Shown one piece after another: positions 55,575-64,000 of a DNA stretch of 64,000 nt. The notes under the pieces are model-generated. The model had not been told where the DNA came from. It was given only the letters and a program-made list of their open reading frames with translations, and did no database searches. Position 1 is the stretch's first letter. Each line of letters opens with the position of its first letter. The translations under genes were made by a program, and so were the position numbers. The DNA comes from Boesenbergia rotunda (Eukaryota; Streptophyta; Magnoliopsida; Zingiberales; Zingiberaceae), in the NCBI GenBank assembly GCA_024364735.1, contig JAGFNQ010005385.1, positions 310,001 to 374,000 of the forward strand, given 5' to 3'.

Positions 55575-57338
55575 TTATTTTGTCCTTAGTCTAACCAGTC
55601 CTAAGTCTAAGCATGATGATTTGCAGAAGGAAATAAACAGGCAAACATACAATAAAGAAAAATTTATAATTAAAAAAAAATATCTAATTATGAATATGGT
55701 TTTTATATTGGCTCCCCCTGGATTATAGCCTCGATAATGGTTAGGCAAGATGTGAATCTTGTCCTTGGGGATCCAATACTGGGTTGGTCCAGCTTGTTTG
55801 TTCAAACAGAGCTTGGGGACCCATGCTTGAACTTGGGTTCTAGGTTGGTTCAATACAGCATAATAAGAACGTTGCCTAGACTTGGTTTGATACCCTAATC
55901 CAGATCGGTTATGAACAGACTTCTGCTATCCAAGGATCATGTCAAGACCCTTGGAACCCGAAGTGAATCATTCTAAAGCTACTCTGAGCTCCTTGACTTG
56001 AGTTTTCAAGGAGGAGTTCTCTTCCTCAAGCTTTTGAACTTGAGTGGAGTTTCCTTCTTGAATTTTCTCGGTCAAGGACCTCGAGTCGACTTCCTCTTTC
56101 AGATGTTTTACTTGTTGTCGGAGGGACTCGACCCGGATTTTGGCTTTCGCCAGATTGTGAGATAAATAAGAAATTAATTTAGCTTGTTCATATTCAGAAT
56201 AACCTTTTACCGTGATTTGCCCGTTCTCCGAAATTGTATGTTTTCCATCGTCTGGTTCCGATTCTGATCCGGTGTCGACGTCTTCCGAAGCAGTTAGGGC
56301 GAGTAAGATTGTGTACGGGACTTCTTCTTCTTCTTCAGAAGAGGATTCATCCCAAGTGGCTTGGAGAGCCTTCTTCCTCCGCACCTTCTTTGTTTCCTTC
56401 AAATTGGGGCACTCTAACTTGTAATGTCCCTTTTTATTGCACTCGTAGCAGGTAACGTTGGGCTTGCTCTTTGAGGTTATTGACGGTTCTGATGGATCTT
56501 CCTTTCTTCGTCTTGCCTTCTTTTTGTTTGTTTGGTACTTTAGCTCCTTGTAGTAGTCCCGAGCTAGCCGAACCAATTTGGGTCTATCCCCTTCGTTATC
56601 TTCTGAATCTGAGTCTGAGTCAGACTCGGGTTCCGGTTGAGGCTTCTTCTTAGGGGCTTTTCCTTGAGATTTTCCTACAATGAAAGCAATACTCTTCTCG
56701 GCCAAGGTGGCGTTAGTCTGTTCATGCAGTTCTAATTCAGAGAAAAGTTCATCTAATTTAATTTTAGAAAGATCCCTGGAAACCTTGTAGGAATCTACCA
56801 TGGATGCCCACAGTGTGTTCCTTGGGAACGCGTTTAGTGTATACCTGATTAGCTCACGGTTCTAGACCTTGTGACCTATCGTATGCAGCCAATTCATCAG
56901 CTCCTGGATTCTGGCGTGGAGTTGTGCTGTTGTTTCTCCTTCATTCATGTTGATCGTGTAGAGTTTGTTCAGCAACAAATCTCTTTTGTTGATCCTGGTG
57001 TTGGAAGTGCCTTCGTGCAGCTCAATCAGCTTGTTCTAAAGGTCTTTGGCGCTGTTGAAGGGTCCCACCCGGTTCAGCTCCTCCTTGGTCAAACTGCATT
57101 ACAAAGTCTGGGTTGCCTTTGCATCAGCCTCGATCTTCTTCTTCAGTGAGGCGTCCCATTTAGTATAGTGTTGTGCCACTCCTTCTGTGTTCTTGGGAAT
57201 TTCCAGGCCAGATTGTATGATTATCCACATGTCCACATGAGTTTTCAGGTGGACTTCCATCCTGCTTTTCCAGTAGGAGAAATCTTCTCCACTGAAAAGA
57301 GGAGGTTTGGCAGTACTAAATCTCTCTTGCATGACCAT
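55575..57338 (-). pseudogene. gag: SIRE gag (element C)
   Basis: Start at 57338 on the minus strand (MVMQERFSTAKPPLFSGEDFSYWKSRM). The frame then stays in register to 55575 but carries five or so stops: TAA after KATQTL (about 57100), TAG near 57037, TAG near 56860, TGA after LRVALE (about 55965) and TAG at 55926-55928. Domains are a UBN2/DUF4219-like gag region, an acidic linker, an intact CCHC knuckle (CYECNKKGHYKLECP, about 56400-56450), an acidic stretch (DESSSEEEEE) and a coiled coil (LAKAKIRVESLRQQVKHL). Beyond the last TAG the extension LGYQTKSRQRSYYAVLNQPRTQVQAWVPK is conserved with A. With no frameshift along about 1.7 kb, decay has been by point mutation only. Confidence 0.87.
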
Positions 57339-57558
57339 TAATATTTTCTGAAAAAAACTTAACACAAAAACTTGTTCCAAGACTAAGTCTTGGATTAGTA
57401 GTGCGGGAGAAATTAATAGCAACAAAAAAGATCGAGTGGTGTTGCACCAACCTCGATCAATGAGAAAGATTCGAAAAAAATTAAATATTTCATAAACCCG
57501 AAAAAAACTTTCAAACTGGTGGTTGCACCAAGTTTGAGCTACCCGCTCTTATACCACT

Positions 57559-58766
57559 TGTTGGATCGGAGAAAATTGATAGAGGGGGGGTGAATATCGA
57601 TCTAGAAATTTTTTGGAAAATTAGAGCGATTACACAGTGGAAAACAAAACAATCGCTAACACAAGTTGGTTTTACTTGGTTCGGAGTGGCAGTCGGCTCC
57701 TACTCCAAGGCCCACGGTCCTTGACCGTTTACATTGGGCAATTCTATATTCTTTGAAAATCTTTTACAAGTTGAGTACATATATAGAATTGAAATTTCGG
57801 AGCAGAGAGTCGTCATCGGCATTGGAATCGCGAAGTCGGAGCTTGTCGGAGCGTAGCGCTTGAACGAAAGTGTTTGGAGCGATGTGAGCGAGATATCTTG
57901 AAGCCTTGGGGGTGAACCACTATTTATAGCAGCTATAGGGGCGCCTGTATCGATGGGGGGCCTGACACGTGGACTCTCCTGCGAGAACTCCTATCCGCAG
58001 GCTCGGTCAGCGCTTATCTCCTTCACTGGGGCACCTGGGCTGACTGGGGGCGCCTGTGTTAACACAGGCGCCTGAGCTGACTTGGTCCAGAGGCTTCGTG
58101 GCAGTTTGCTTCATTGGTTTTGTTTTTACATTGCACTTGGGCACCCGTATCCATCTGGGCGCCTAGCCCCAGTGAGGCGCCTCACTCCATTGAGGCGCCT
58201 AAGCTGCAAAAACCCATTCCTTCGTTCCCTGCAACCAAGGTTAGTTCCAAAACACACAAAGCAAGAATGTTAGACTTTATTTACAGTCTAAGCTGTCTTG
58301 GTTCTGACTTTGGGTCTCCCAAAAGGAACCCTAGGTCGAACCGACGCCTACTGTTCCCTCGTACGGGGAACGCGTCCTCACCTACTCCTCTCAGGAGAGT
58401 TTACCTTTTGCCAACCAGCTCCTCCGGTTGGACTTTTGCCCAATCCTCCTGATCAGGTATTCGTGCCTAGCCCGCGACCAGGACTTCTTGCCGAACTTCC
58501 GGTCAGGTCTTCGGTGCCCAGCCCTTTACCAGAACTTCTTGCCCAGTCCTCGACCAGGACTTCTTGCCCAGTCCTCGACCAGGACTTCTTTGCCCAACTT
58601 CCGGTCAAGTCTTCTTGCCCAGTCCTTGACCAAGACTTCTTGCCTAGTGTACCTAGGATTTTCCTGCACACTTAGTAAGCTTGTTAGATCACAATAACAC
58701 CATAACTTCTGAACCCTTTGCCATTATCAAAACATAGGTTTGATTTAATTGCTTCCGGCACCAACA
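57559..58766 (-). repeat. 5' LTR of element C (right copy)
   Basis: It is 82 bp shorter than its partner. The main loss is a 57-bp deletion near 57790 between direct GAAATT repeats that the left LTR (about 50800-50870) still holds. A perfect 24-bp palindrome (GGCGCC ends, GTTAAC centre) lies at 58049-58072. The hairpin array is at about 58409-58660. Confidence 0.88.
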
Positions 58767-58771
58767 GTTAC

Positions 58772-59124
58772 TTGCACAAAGAAAGATGCGTACGGCGGAT
58801 AGAATGGATTTTGTGGAAAACAAGTTTTTTTTGATGTGTCGGCAAGCGGAGGAGACAATAGATCATCTTTTTTTTGCATATTCTTATGCTAGTACATTAT
58901 GGCAAAGGATAAAGCAATGGTTGAGCATAAATTTTAGATTTAAGACGGTAGAAGAGCTTCTCCAAATAATGGTCAAAGTTAAACACCTTGGTGTCTCTAG
59001 TGTAATATATCTTATTTGACGGGCAAGGAACAAATGCAAATTTGAGGGGGCAACAACCAACATAGAGGACACTTTTCGGAAGGTCCAGATTCATATGCAC
59101 TGGTTCGTGGACCTCACCTCTACA
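58772..59124 (+). pseudogene. LINE ORF2, C-terminal part (zf-RVT region)
   Basis: This is the continuation of ORF2 after element C: RMDFVENKFFLMCRQAEETIDHLFFAYSYASTLWQRIKQWL, matching the zf-RVT pattern (LC...ET..HLFF.C..A..LW) at the end of plant LINE ORF2, with Ala-Tyr where a Cys is usual. A TGA after SVIYLI takes the place of a Trp codon; RARNKCKFEGATTNIEDTFRKVQIHMHWF follows to a TAA at about 59122. Confidence 0.82.
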
Positions 59125-59508
59125 TAACCTCATGATAGAGTAAGCAAGTGGAGGTTACTATGTGTTGTTATGCTCCTATTTTGAGCAATTTTTTCCTTGA
59201 TGTTTGCTGTGATTTTCACCCAATATGGCATGTTTTGTGAGTGTGTTGTGCCCATGTGTGGGCTATGATTTGTGTGTGATGATGTGCCCATGTGTGGGCT
59301 CAGATTTATGTGTGATGTGCTGCCCATATGTGGCTGTGATGGTGTGTGAGATGTCGCCCATGTGTGGGCTGTGAAGATGAGTAAGTGATGTGAGTTTTTG
59401 ATGTACGCCCATGTGAAGGGGCTGATCTGATGTGTTTTGTACTCATGTGCTAAGTGCAGGATCTCCCTCACTGCACTTTTTAATATATGAACCATTTCAA
59501 AAAAAAAT
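59125..59508 (+). other. LINE 3' region with short repeats and A tail
   Basis: About five degenerate repeats of a 35-45 bp unit with TGCCCATGTGTGGGCT lie at 59245-59420. The A run at 59499-59507 ends the LINE, followed by the target duplication at 59509. Confidence 0.85.
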
Positions 59509-59520
59509 GTTATATCAAAT

Positions 59521-60364
59521 AGATGTTAAGTCTATCTTCCTAAATGGATTTATAAAGAAGGAAGTTTATGTAAGTCAAACCCCAAGTTTTGAGGACATAA
59601 AACATCCTAGCTATGTCTTTAACTTAAAAAAGGCACTATATGGACTACAACAAGCACCTAGAGCTTGGTATAAAAGATTATCCACTTAATTTCTAAGGGG
59701 TTTAACCAAGGCCAAATTGACCCAACCTTATTTGTTAAATCCTTAGAAAATAATATATTTATAGCCAAAATCTATGTGGATGATATCATTTTTGGCTCAA
59801 CTAACACAACTTTTCTAAATGAATTTATAAAAGTAATGAAAAGTGAATTTGAAATGAGTCTAGTAGGTAAGCTAACATTCTTTGAACTTCAAATCAAACA
59901 AACTAAAGATTGAAAGTATATTCACCAATTTAAATATGCTAAAAAATTAATTAAGAAATTTGGAATGAAAAAATCTAAAGAAATTAACACCCTTATAGCA
60001 ACTAACATTAAAATAGATAGTGAACTAGAAGGAAAACCTGTAGACTTAAAGCACTTTAGAAGTGCTATAGGTAGCTTACTGTACCTTAATGCTAGCAGAC
60101 CTGATATTTTATTTGCAGTAGGTATTTGTGCTAGGTACCAAACCTGTGCTAAGGAATCCCTTCTAAGTGCTATTAAAAGAATTTTTAGATATATCATCCT
60201 AAATTTAGAAATTTGGTATCCTAGGACTCCTAATTTTGACCTACTAGGTTACTTTGATTCAGACTATGCAGGGTGCAAATTAGATAGAAAAAGTACTAGT
60301 GGAAATTGTCAAATATTGGGTCACAGCTTAGTTAGTTGGTGTAATAGGAAGCAACACTATGTTG
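59521..60364 (+). pseudogene. pol: SIRE pol, RT and RNase H (element D, segment 4)
   Basis: RT of D resumes after the LINE: DVKSIFLNGFIKKEVYVSQTPSFEDIKHPSYVFNLKKALYGLQQAPRAWYKRL. After a frame change near 59690 come the catalytic YVDDIIFGSTN (intact), FEMSLVGKLTFFELQIKQ and KYIHQFKYAKKLIKKFGM. RNase H follows with GKPVDLKHFRSAIGSLLYLNASRPDILFAVG and YFDSDYAGCKLDRKSTSG. It is cut at ...SWCNRKQHYV by the LTR of element I. Stops are present (for example at about 59911), so it is dead, but it shows what element A has lost. Confidence 0.87.
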
Positions 60365-60490
60365 TGTTGGTGCAAGTTGCATCAGTGATGTCCTCCTCTA
60401 AGTGTTTTAATGTTTGATAATAAACTTAGTCAGTAATACATTGAACAGACAAAGGGGAGTTAAGAGAAGAGTAACAAAATGGACCATAGT

Positions 60491-60801
60491 CCTAGTTAAC
60501 CTAGGCATGAAGACCTGCTCGGAAGGTGGGTACTAAGTTCTGATCGAGGATTGGGCACGAAGTCCTGGAAAAGGGCTGGGCACCAAAGACCTACTCAGAA
60601 GGTGGGCACTAAGTCCTGGTCGAGGACTGGGCAAGAAGACCTGGCCGAGGGTTGGGAACCGAAGTCCTGGTTCGAGGAATTGGGCAAGAAGACCTGGCCG
60701 AGGGTTGGGCACCGAAGTCCTGGACTTAGGGTTCGGGCATGAAGTATTGGTCTGAGGGACTGAGCAACTTAGTTGAGCGATGACTAAGGACAGAAGTAGA
60801 G
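60491..60801 (+). repeat. Array of more than 10 short hairpins in U3 (element I)
   Basis: Units have 5-7 bp stems around a 5-nt loop, often CGAGG. Examples are CCTAG/CTAGG (60491-60505), CCTGCT/GGTGGG, TCTGAT/ATTGGG, CCTACT/GGTGGG, CCTGGT/ACTGGG, CCTGGC/GTTGGG, CCTGGTT/AATTGGG, CCTGGAC/GTTCGGG and TTGGTC/GACTGA. All pair when G-T is allowed on this strand. Confidence 0.82.
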
Positions 60802-61435
60802 ATGGGTGGGGGTTCGGGCGTCTCGAGGTTCGGAAGTATCGGAAGATAAGCTAAAGTCTACCCGAAGGACTGGGTGGCAACCGTCTCCTGAATGGAGTAG
60901 GTGAAAGGCGTGTTCTCGGGGGTGGGAACTTGTGTTGGTTCGACCTAGGGTTTCATGGAAATTCGAAGTCCGAACCAAGTCCTTAAGACTAATATTGTAT
61001 GTATATGTGCTTTGTGTTTGTGTATCTTGCAGGTATCAAGAACCGGAGACAAAGCAGGCGAAAGGCTAGAAAGCAGCCAACCCAGGCGCCCCCACTGATG
61101 GGGGCGCCTAGATCAGAGTGATAAACCCAGTGTTGGGTTGAAAGGCATGAAGTCGGGTGCCCAGCATGATGGGGCGCACAAGCCAAAGGGTAAACAATGC
61201 AGTTTCGTGATGTAAGCAGAATAGACTTCCAGTTAGGTGCCCAGGACAATACGGGCGCCCAAGTTGAAAGTTGTTTTGATGTTTCGAGGTCGAAACACAA
61301 GATAAGCCTTCACTCAGGCGCTCGGGAGGTCCCAGGTGCCCTGGTCAGAAGTTTTATCAGCCGCGGAGAGGTCGGCGCGGGGATAAGATTTGACCGAGTT
61401 TATAGGGGCGCCCCCAGCGTATCAGGCGCCCGTAT

Positions 61436-61456
61436 GAAGCCTATATAAGGGGCTTC
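61436..61456 (+). promoter_or_regulatory. TATA box of element I, held in an inverted repeat
   Basis: TATATAAGG (61442-61450) is enclosed by arms GAAGCC (61436-61441) and GGCTTC (61451-61456). Confidence 0.65.
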
Positions 61457-61931
61457 GACCCCTCTGCTTCAAACACAACTGCTGTGAGCTATTCTGATCA
61501 TTCTGACCGACGACAACACACTAAAGACGAGGCTCTACGACCGGGAGGCTCCAGGAGGAAGTGTGCGGCACTTCGGAGGTCCAGATCGGCCGAGCTTCAG
61601 ACTTTGTTTTGTTCGGTTTGCTGTTATTTAATTCTTCACTTAATTTTCAATATTCTTGCTTGTAATTGTCAAATGTAAGACGGGTTTTCTCCGCCTCCAG
61701 AAATTTCAGAAAGGAGACCAATAGTGGACTCACGCCGAGTACATAGGCCTTGGACGTACTGACCCAGGGGGTCGGGAACCAAGTAAATAAATCCCGCGTG
61801 TCTGTCTTGCTTTTATTTTTCTGTATTTATTTTCCGCTGCACTAACTCTCTGAATATAGTTCGAAAGTTTTCGTAAGAATTTTAACGGTCGATATTCACC
61901 CCCCCTCTATCGACGGCACCGGTCCTAAAAT

Positions 61932-61943
61932 TGGTATCAGAGC
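61932..61943 (+). other. Primer binding site of element I
   Basis: TGGTATCAGAGC lies two bases after the LTR end and is complementary to initiator tRNA-Met. Confidence 0.88.
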
Positions 61944-62037
61944 TAGGCCGCTCTTCACCAGACCAACCGTTGACGGAGCAACGACGCTAGGAGTTGAGGG
62001 GGAGCCCGGGGGTGAATCAGGTACATTTTAATTTTAA

Positions 62038-63024
62038 ATGTCAAATTTTAAATTCCATATTATTTGTTTCACGTGCAGGGAGAGAGGGCACTATAAAAAT
62101 CAGTGCCCGACTCGTAAGACTCGATCTACACCACCGGCGGCAAAGGGGGCACCAGCGCCAGGAGTCCGGAAAAACAAGAATCATGTACGATGCTTCAAAT
62201 GCGAGAAGTACGGGCACTACAAACACAAGTGTCCGGCGAAGGTACGTAAGATTTACATTACAAAAATTTTACAAATTCCTGCAATGTCTTTTAATAATTT
62301 AGATAATTTCCTTGATAAGTTAGAATTACTGCATAGTCAAGTAGATATTTTGAATGACAAGTTACAAAATATGAATATGGCTAAAATATTAGAAATAAAT
62401 TGTTTAATCATTAATACCAATTCAATAATTGCTAAAATTAATTTTGAATTTAAATCTGAAATTAATCCCGAATTCAAATTTGAAAATCTTAAGGATAAAA
62501 CTGAATTAAAAAATCTTAAGGATAATTCTAAATTTGAAAATCCTTTAGATAATTATGAATTCAAATTTGAAAATCCGTTGTATAACTCTAAAATCGAATT
62601 TGAAAATCCTAAGGATAATCCAGAAATTAATTCTGAAAATATTATTTCTGAGGATAAAAATAATTTTGTTAATATTCTTGAGGATAATAAAAATGAAATT
62701 ATCCTAAATAATAACTTAATTATAGATAATCTTGAAAATTATTACAAAACATTAACTAATGGCCCAAATTACTCCTCCTACTTTGAGGATACTAAAAGCT
62801 GTAATTTTGAGGATGAGGAGGATATGGAACTAGCTAAGATAAAGGCCATAGTAAATAAAGTTCACAAAGGTTCAAACAAATCCGAATTGTTAGAAATACT
62901 TGAAAAGATAGATAAAGAAGAGTCAGAAAATTTTGAAATAATGAAAATTCTGAACTTAAACCCACAACTATTAATCAATCATTTCAACCTTAATTATTCA
63001 AATCATAACTTAATTAAATCTTAA
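62038..63024 (+). CDS. Two-zinc-knuckle gag-like protein of element I
   Basis: This is an intact 328-codon frame starting at 62038, about 95 bp after the primer site (MSNFKFHIICFTCRERGHYKNQC). Two CCHC knuckles (CFTCRERGHYKNQC, CFKCEKYGHYKHKC) are joined by a basic Pro/Ala/Gly linker. A long Asn/Asp/Glu/Lys-rich region follows with FEFKSEINPEFKFENLKD-like repeats, then conserved ENYYKTLTNGPNYSSYFED, an acidic stretch (NFEDEEDMELAKIKAIVNKVHKG) and a helical tail absent from the F protein. No UBN2 gag domain precedes the knuckles. That two separate copies both keep the frame open, despite low-complexity sequence, suggests the protein mattered for movement. Its role beyond nucleic-acid binding is unknown. 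Confidence 0.75.
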   Translation: MSNFKFHIICFTCRERGHYKNQCPTRKTRSTPPAAKGAPAPGVRKNKNHVRCFKCEKYGHYKHKCPAKVRKIYITKILQIPAMSFNNLDNFLDKLELLHSQVDILNDKLQNMNMAKILEINCLIINTNSIIAKINFEFKSEINPEFKFENLKDKTELKNLKDNSKFENPLDNYEFKFENPLYNSKIEFENPKDNPEINSENIISEDKNNFVNILEDNKNEIILNNNLIIDNLENYYKTLTNGPNYSSYFEDTKSCNFEDEEDMELAKIKAIVNKVHKGSNKSELLEILEKIDKEESENFEIMKILNLNPQLLINHFNLNYSNHNLIKS

Positions 63025-63715
63025 ATTAAATTCAAATTAAATCTTAAATTAAACATAAATTAAATTCAAATTAAATATTAAATTCAACTTAAATTAAATT
63101 CAAATTAAATCTTAAATTCAACTTTAATTAAATTCAAATTTAATCTTAATTCAAATTAAATTAAATTCAAATTAAATCTTAATTTAAATTCAAATTAAAT
63201 CTTAAATTCAACTTAAATTAAATTAAATTAAATTCAAATTAAATCCTAATTCAAATTAAATTAAATTCAAATTAAATCTTAATTCAAATTAAATCTTAAT
63301 TCAAATTAAATCTTAATTTAAATTAAATTCAAATTAAATCTTAATTCAAATTAAATCTTAATTCAAATTAAATTAAATTCAAATTAAATTAAATTCAAAT
63401 TAAATCTTAATTCAAATTAAATCTTAATTCAAATTAAATTAAATTCAAATTAAATCTTAATTCAAATTAAATTAAATTTAAATTAAATCTAAATTCAAAT
63501 TAAATTAAAATTCAAATTAAATTAAGTTTAAATTAACTTAAATTCAAATTCTTAATTAATTCAAACTTAAATTAATTCAAATTAATTCAAACTCAAATTA
63601 AATTAATTAAATCTTAATTAATTCAAATTAATTAATTTCTAACTAATTCAAACTCAATTAATTCTTAAATTAATCAATCCGATTTAAGTTAACTCTAAAA
63701 TAACTTAAACTCAAA
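63010..63715 (+). repeat. A/T-rich low-complexity block of element I
   Basis: About 700 bp of AAATTAAATTCAAATTAAATC-like repeats, directly after the ORF, as in F. Confidence 0.85.
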
Positions 63716-64000
63716 TTAAATAAAATCCTACCCAAACTGTAACAATAAATTTAATAAAATCAAATATGTCAAAGTGGGTTGACATATTCGCGGGTTCACA
63801 CGACATGTATCAAATCAGGAATTTGATACATCTTTAGAAACTTAATTAAACGATTTGAATTGCTTGACTCATGCATAACTATCATGCCATGCATATGCAA
63901 TTTTCTTAAAATATATGTCATGTCATTCACGTTTAATTTTATGCATAATTTAGAGTGGTTATAGGAAAAAGATTACTTGAAATTTGAATAACCTAGTATT
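63716..64000 (+). other. Start of the conserved spacer in element I
   Basis: No gene is visible. It carries two hairpins shared with F (63763-63788 and 63806-63830) and ends in ACCTAGTATT, the beginning of the block shared with A, C, D and F. Confidence 0.65.

Larger units (their letters stand above)
50577..58766 (-). mobile_element. SIRE-related element C carrying an extra ORF in place of pol
   Basis: This is an 8,190-bp element in LINE ORF2 on the minus strand. LTRs are 50577-51866 (1,290 bp) and 57559-58766 (1,208 bp). Flanking CTTAC (50572-50576) and GTTAC (58767-58771) are target duplications with one mismatch; the LINE frame joins correctly when one copy is dropped. Order on the minus strand: primer site (TGGTATAAGAGC, mutated), gag, conserved spacer, a promoter-like GC-rich piece, an ORF unrelated to pol (53270-54607), 3' non-coding region and purine tract. 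Protease, integrase, RT and RNase H are all absent. Confidence 0.9.
45381..59508 (+). mobile_element. Plant L1 LINE (element L), near full length, interrupted by C
   Basis: The LINE has a 5' region with a tandem duplication, ORF1 (46065-47649), ORF2 (from 47646, endonuclease and RT), a zf-RVT region continuing after element C (58772 on), a 3' region with short repeats and a terminal A run (59499-59507). A perfect 12-bp target duplication flanks it (45369-45380 and 59509-59520). Without element C (8.19 kb) it is about 5.9 kb, the usual size of a full-length plant L1. Stops and frameshifts in both ORFs make it inactive. Confidence 0.92.
60365..61929 (+). repeat. 5' LTR of element I
   Basis: The LTR is 1,565 bp, starting TGTTGGTGCAAG. 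It ends near CGGTCCTAAA, where F has the TGTAGGACCG complement. It holds the hairpin array (60491-60801), GGGCGCC palindromes (61084-61435) and the TATA box TATATAAGG (61442-61450). Confidence 0.85.
60365..64000 (+). mobile_element. Non-autonomous SIRE-related element I, 5' part (runs off the window)
   Basis: This is a second copy of the F family on the plus strand: 5' LTR 60365-61929, primer site 61932-61943, two-knuckle ORF 62038-63024, A/T block and the start of the conserved spacer. It is inserted in D's RNase H; the five bases before it are TGTTG, and the matching right duplication would lie outside the window. Confidence 0.85.

Overview
The window is plant nuclear DNA made almost entirely of retrotransposons nested inside one another. 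I found no host gene, rRNA or tRNA. The evidence for a flowering plant is the mix of SIRE-type and Tork/Angela-type Copia elements, Del/Tekay-type Gypsy elements and a plant-type L1 LINE. Most LTR elements have a primer site complementary to initiator tRNA-Met (TGGTATCAGAGC). A monocot of ginger type is plausible from the SIRE gag style, but that is recollection and not demonstrated.

Names used here: Gyp = Gypsy remnants; A, B, C, D = SIRE-type Copia; F and I = one non-autonomous SIRE-related family; G = Tork/Angela-type Copia; H = small non-autonomous Copia; J and K = solo LTRs; L = LINE.

Layout. 1-3700: decayed Gypsy LTR, internal remnant, then the start of another LTR. 3701-6480: 5' half of SIRE B on the minus strand. 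6481-6599 and 15446-16868: Gypsy pol, split by the complete SIRE element A (6600-15440, TSD GATAT). 16869-17885: unassigned. From 17886 to 60364 runs one old SIRE copy (D), cut into pieces by five insertions: H (18416-21981), solo LTR J (23474-42424), solo LTR K (42512-43464), LINE L (45381-59508) and I (from 60365 past the window edge). J itself holds F (24359-41531), whose 3' LTR holds G (24735-34847). L holds SIRE C (50577-58766). Target-site duplications are visible for A, F, G, H, J, K, L and C (two with one mismatch), so the order of insertion can be read: D, then J, then F, then G; and D, then L, then C.

No element looks autonomous today. A has lost its whole reverse transcriptase by an in-frame deletion. 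C carries, in place of pol, a different ORF resembling the putative plant transposon protein family. F and I encode only a two-zinc-knuckle protein. G is the most complete, with a nearly full gag-pol broken by a few stops and frameshifts.

The most interesting signal is structural. The U3 start of the SIRE-related LTRs holds tandem arrays of short hairpins, up to 12 in a row. Stem sequences change from unit to unit but stay complementary, with G-T wobbles on the sense strand, while the loop is nearly constant. Other conserved non-coding structures are a gag-pro spacer block, a TCTCA/TGAGA hairpin found twice per element, and inverted repeats that put the TATA box in the loop.
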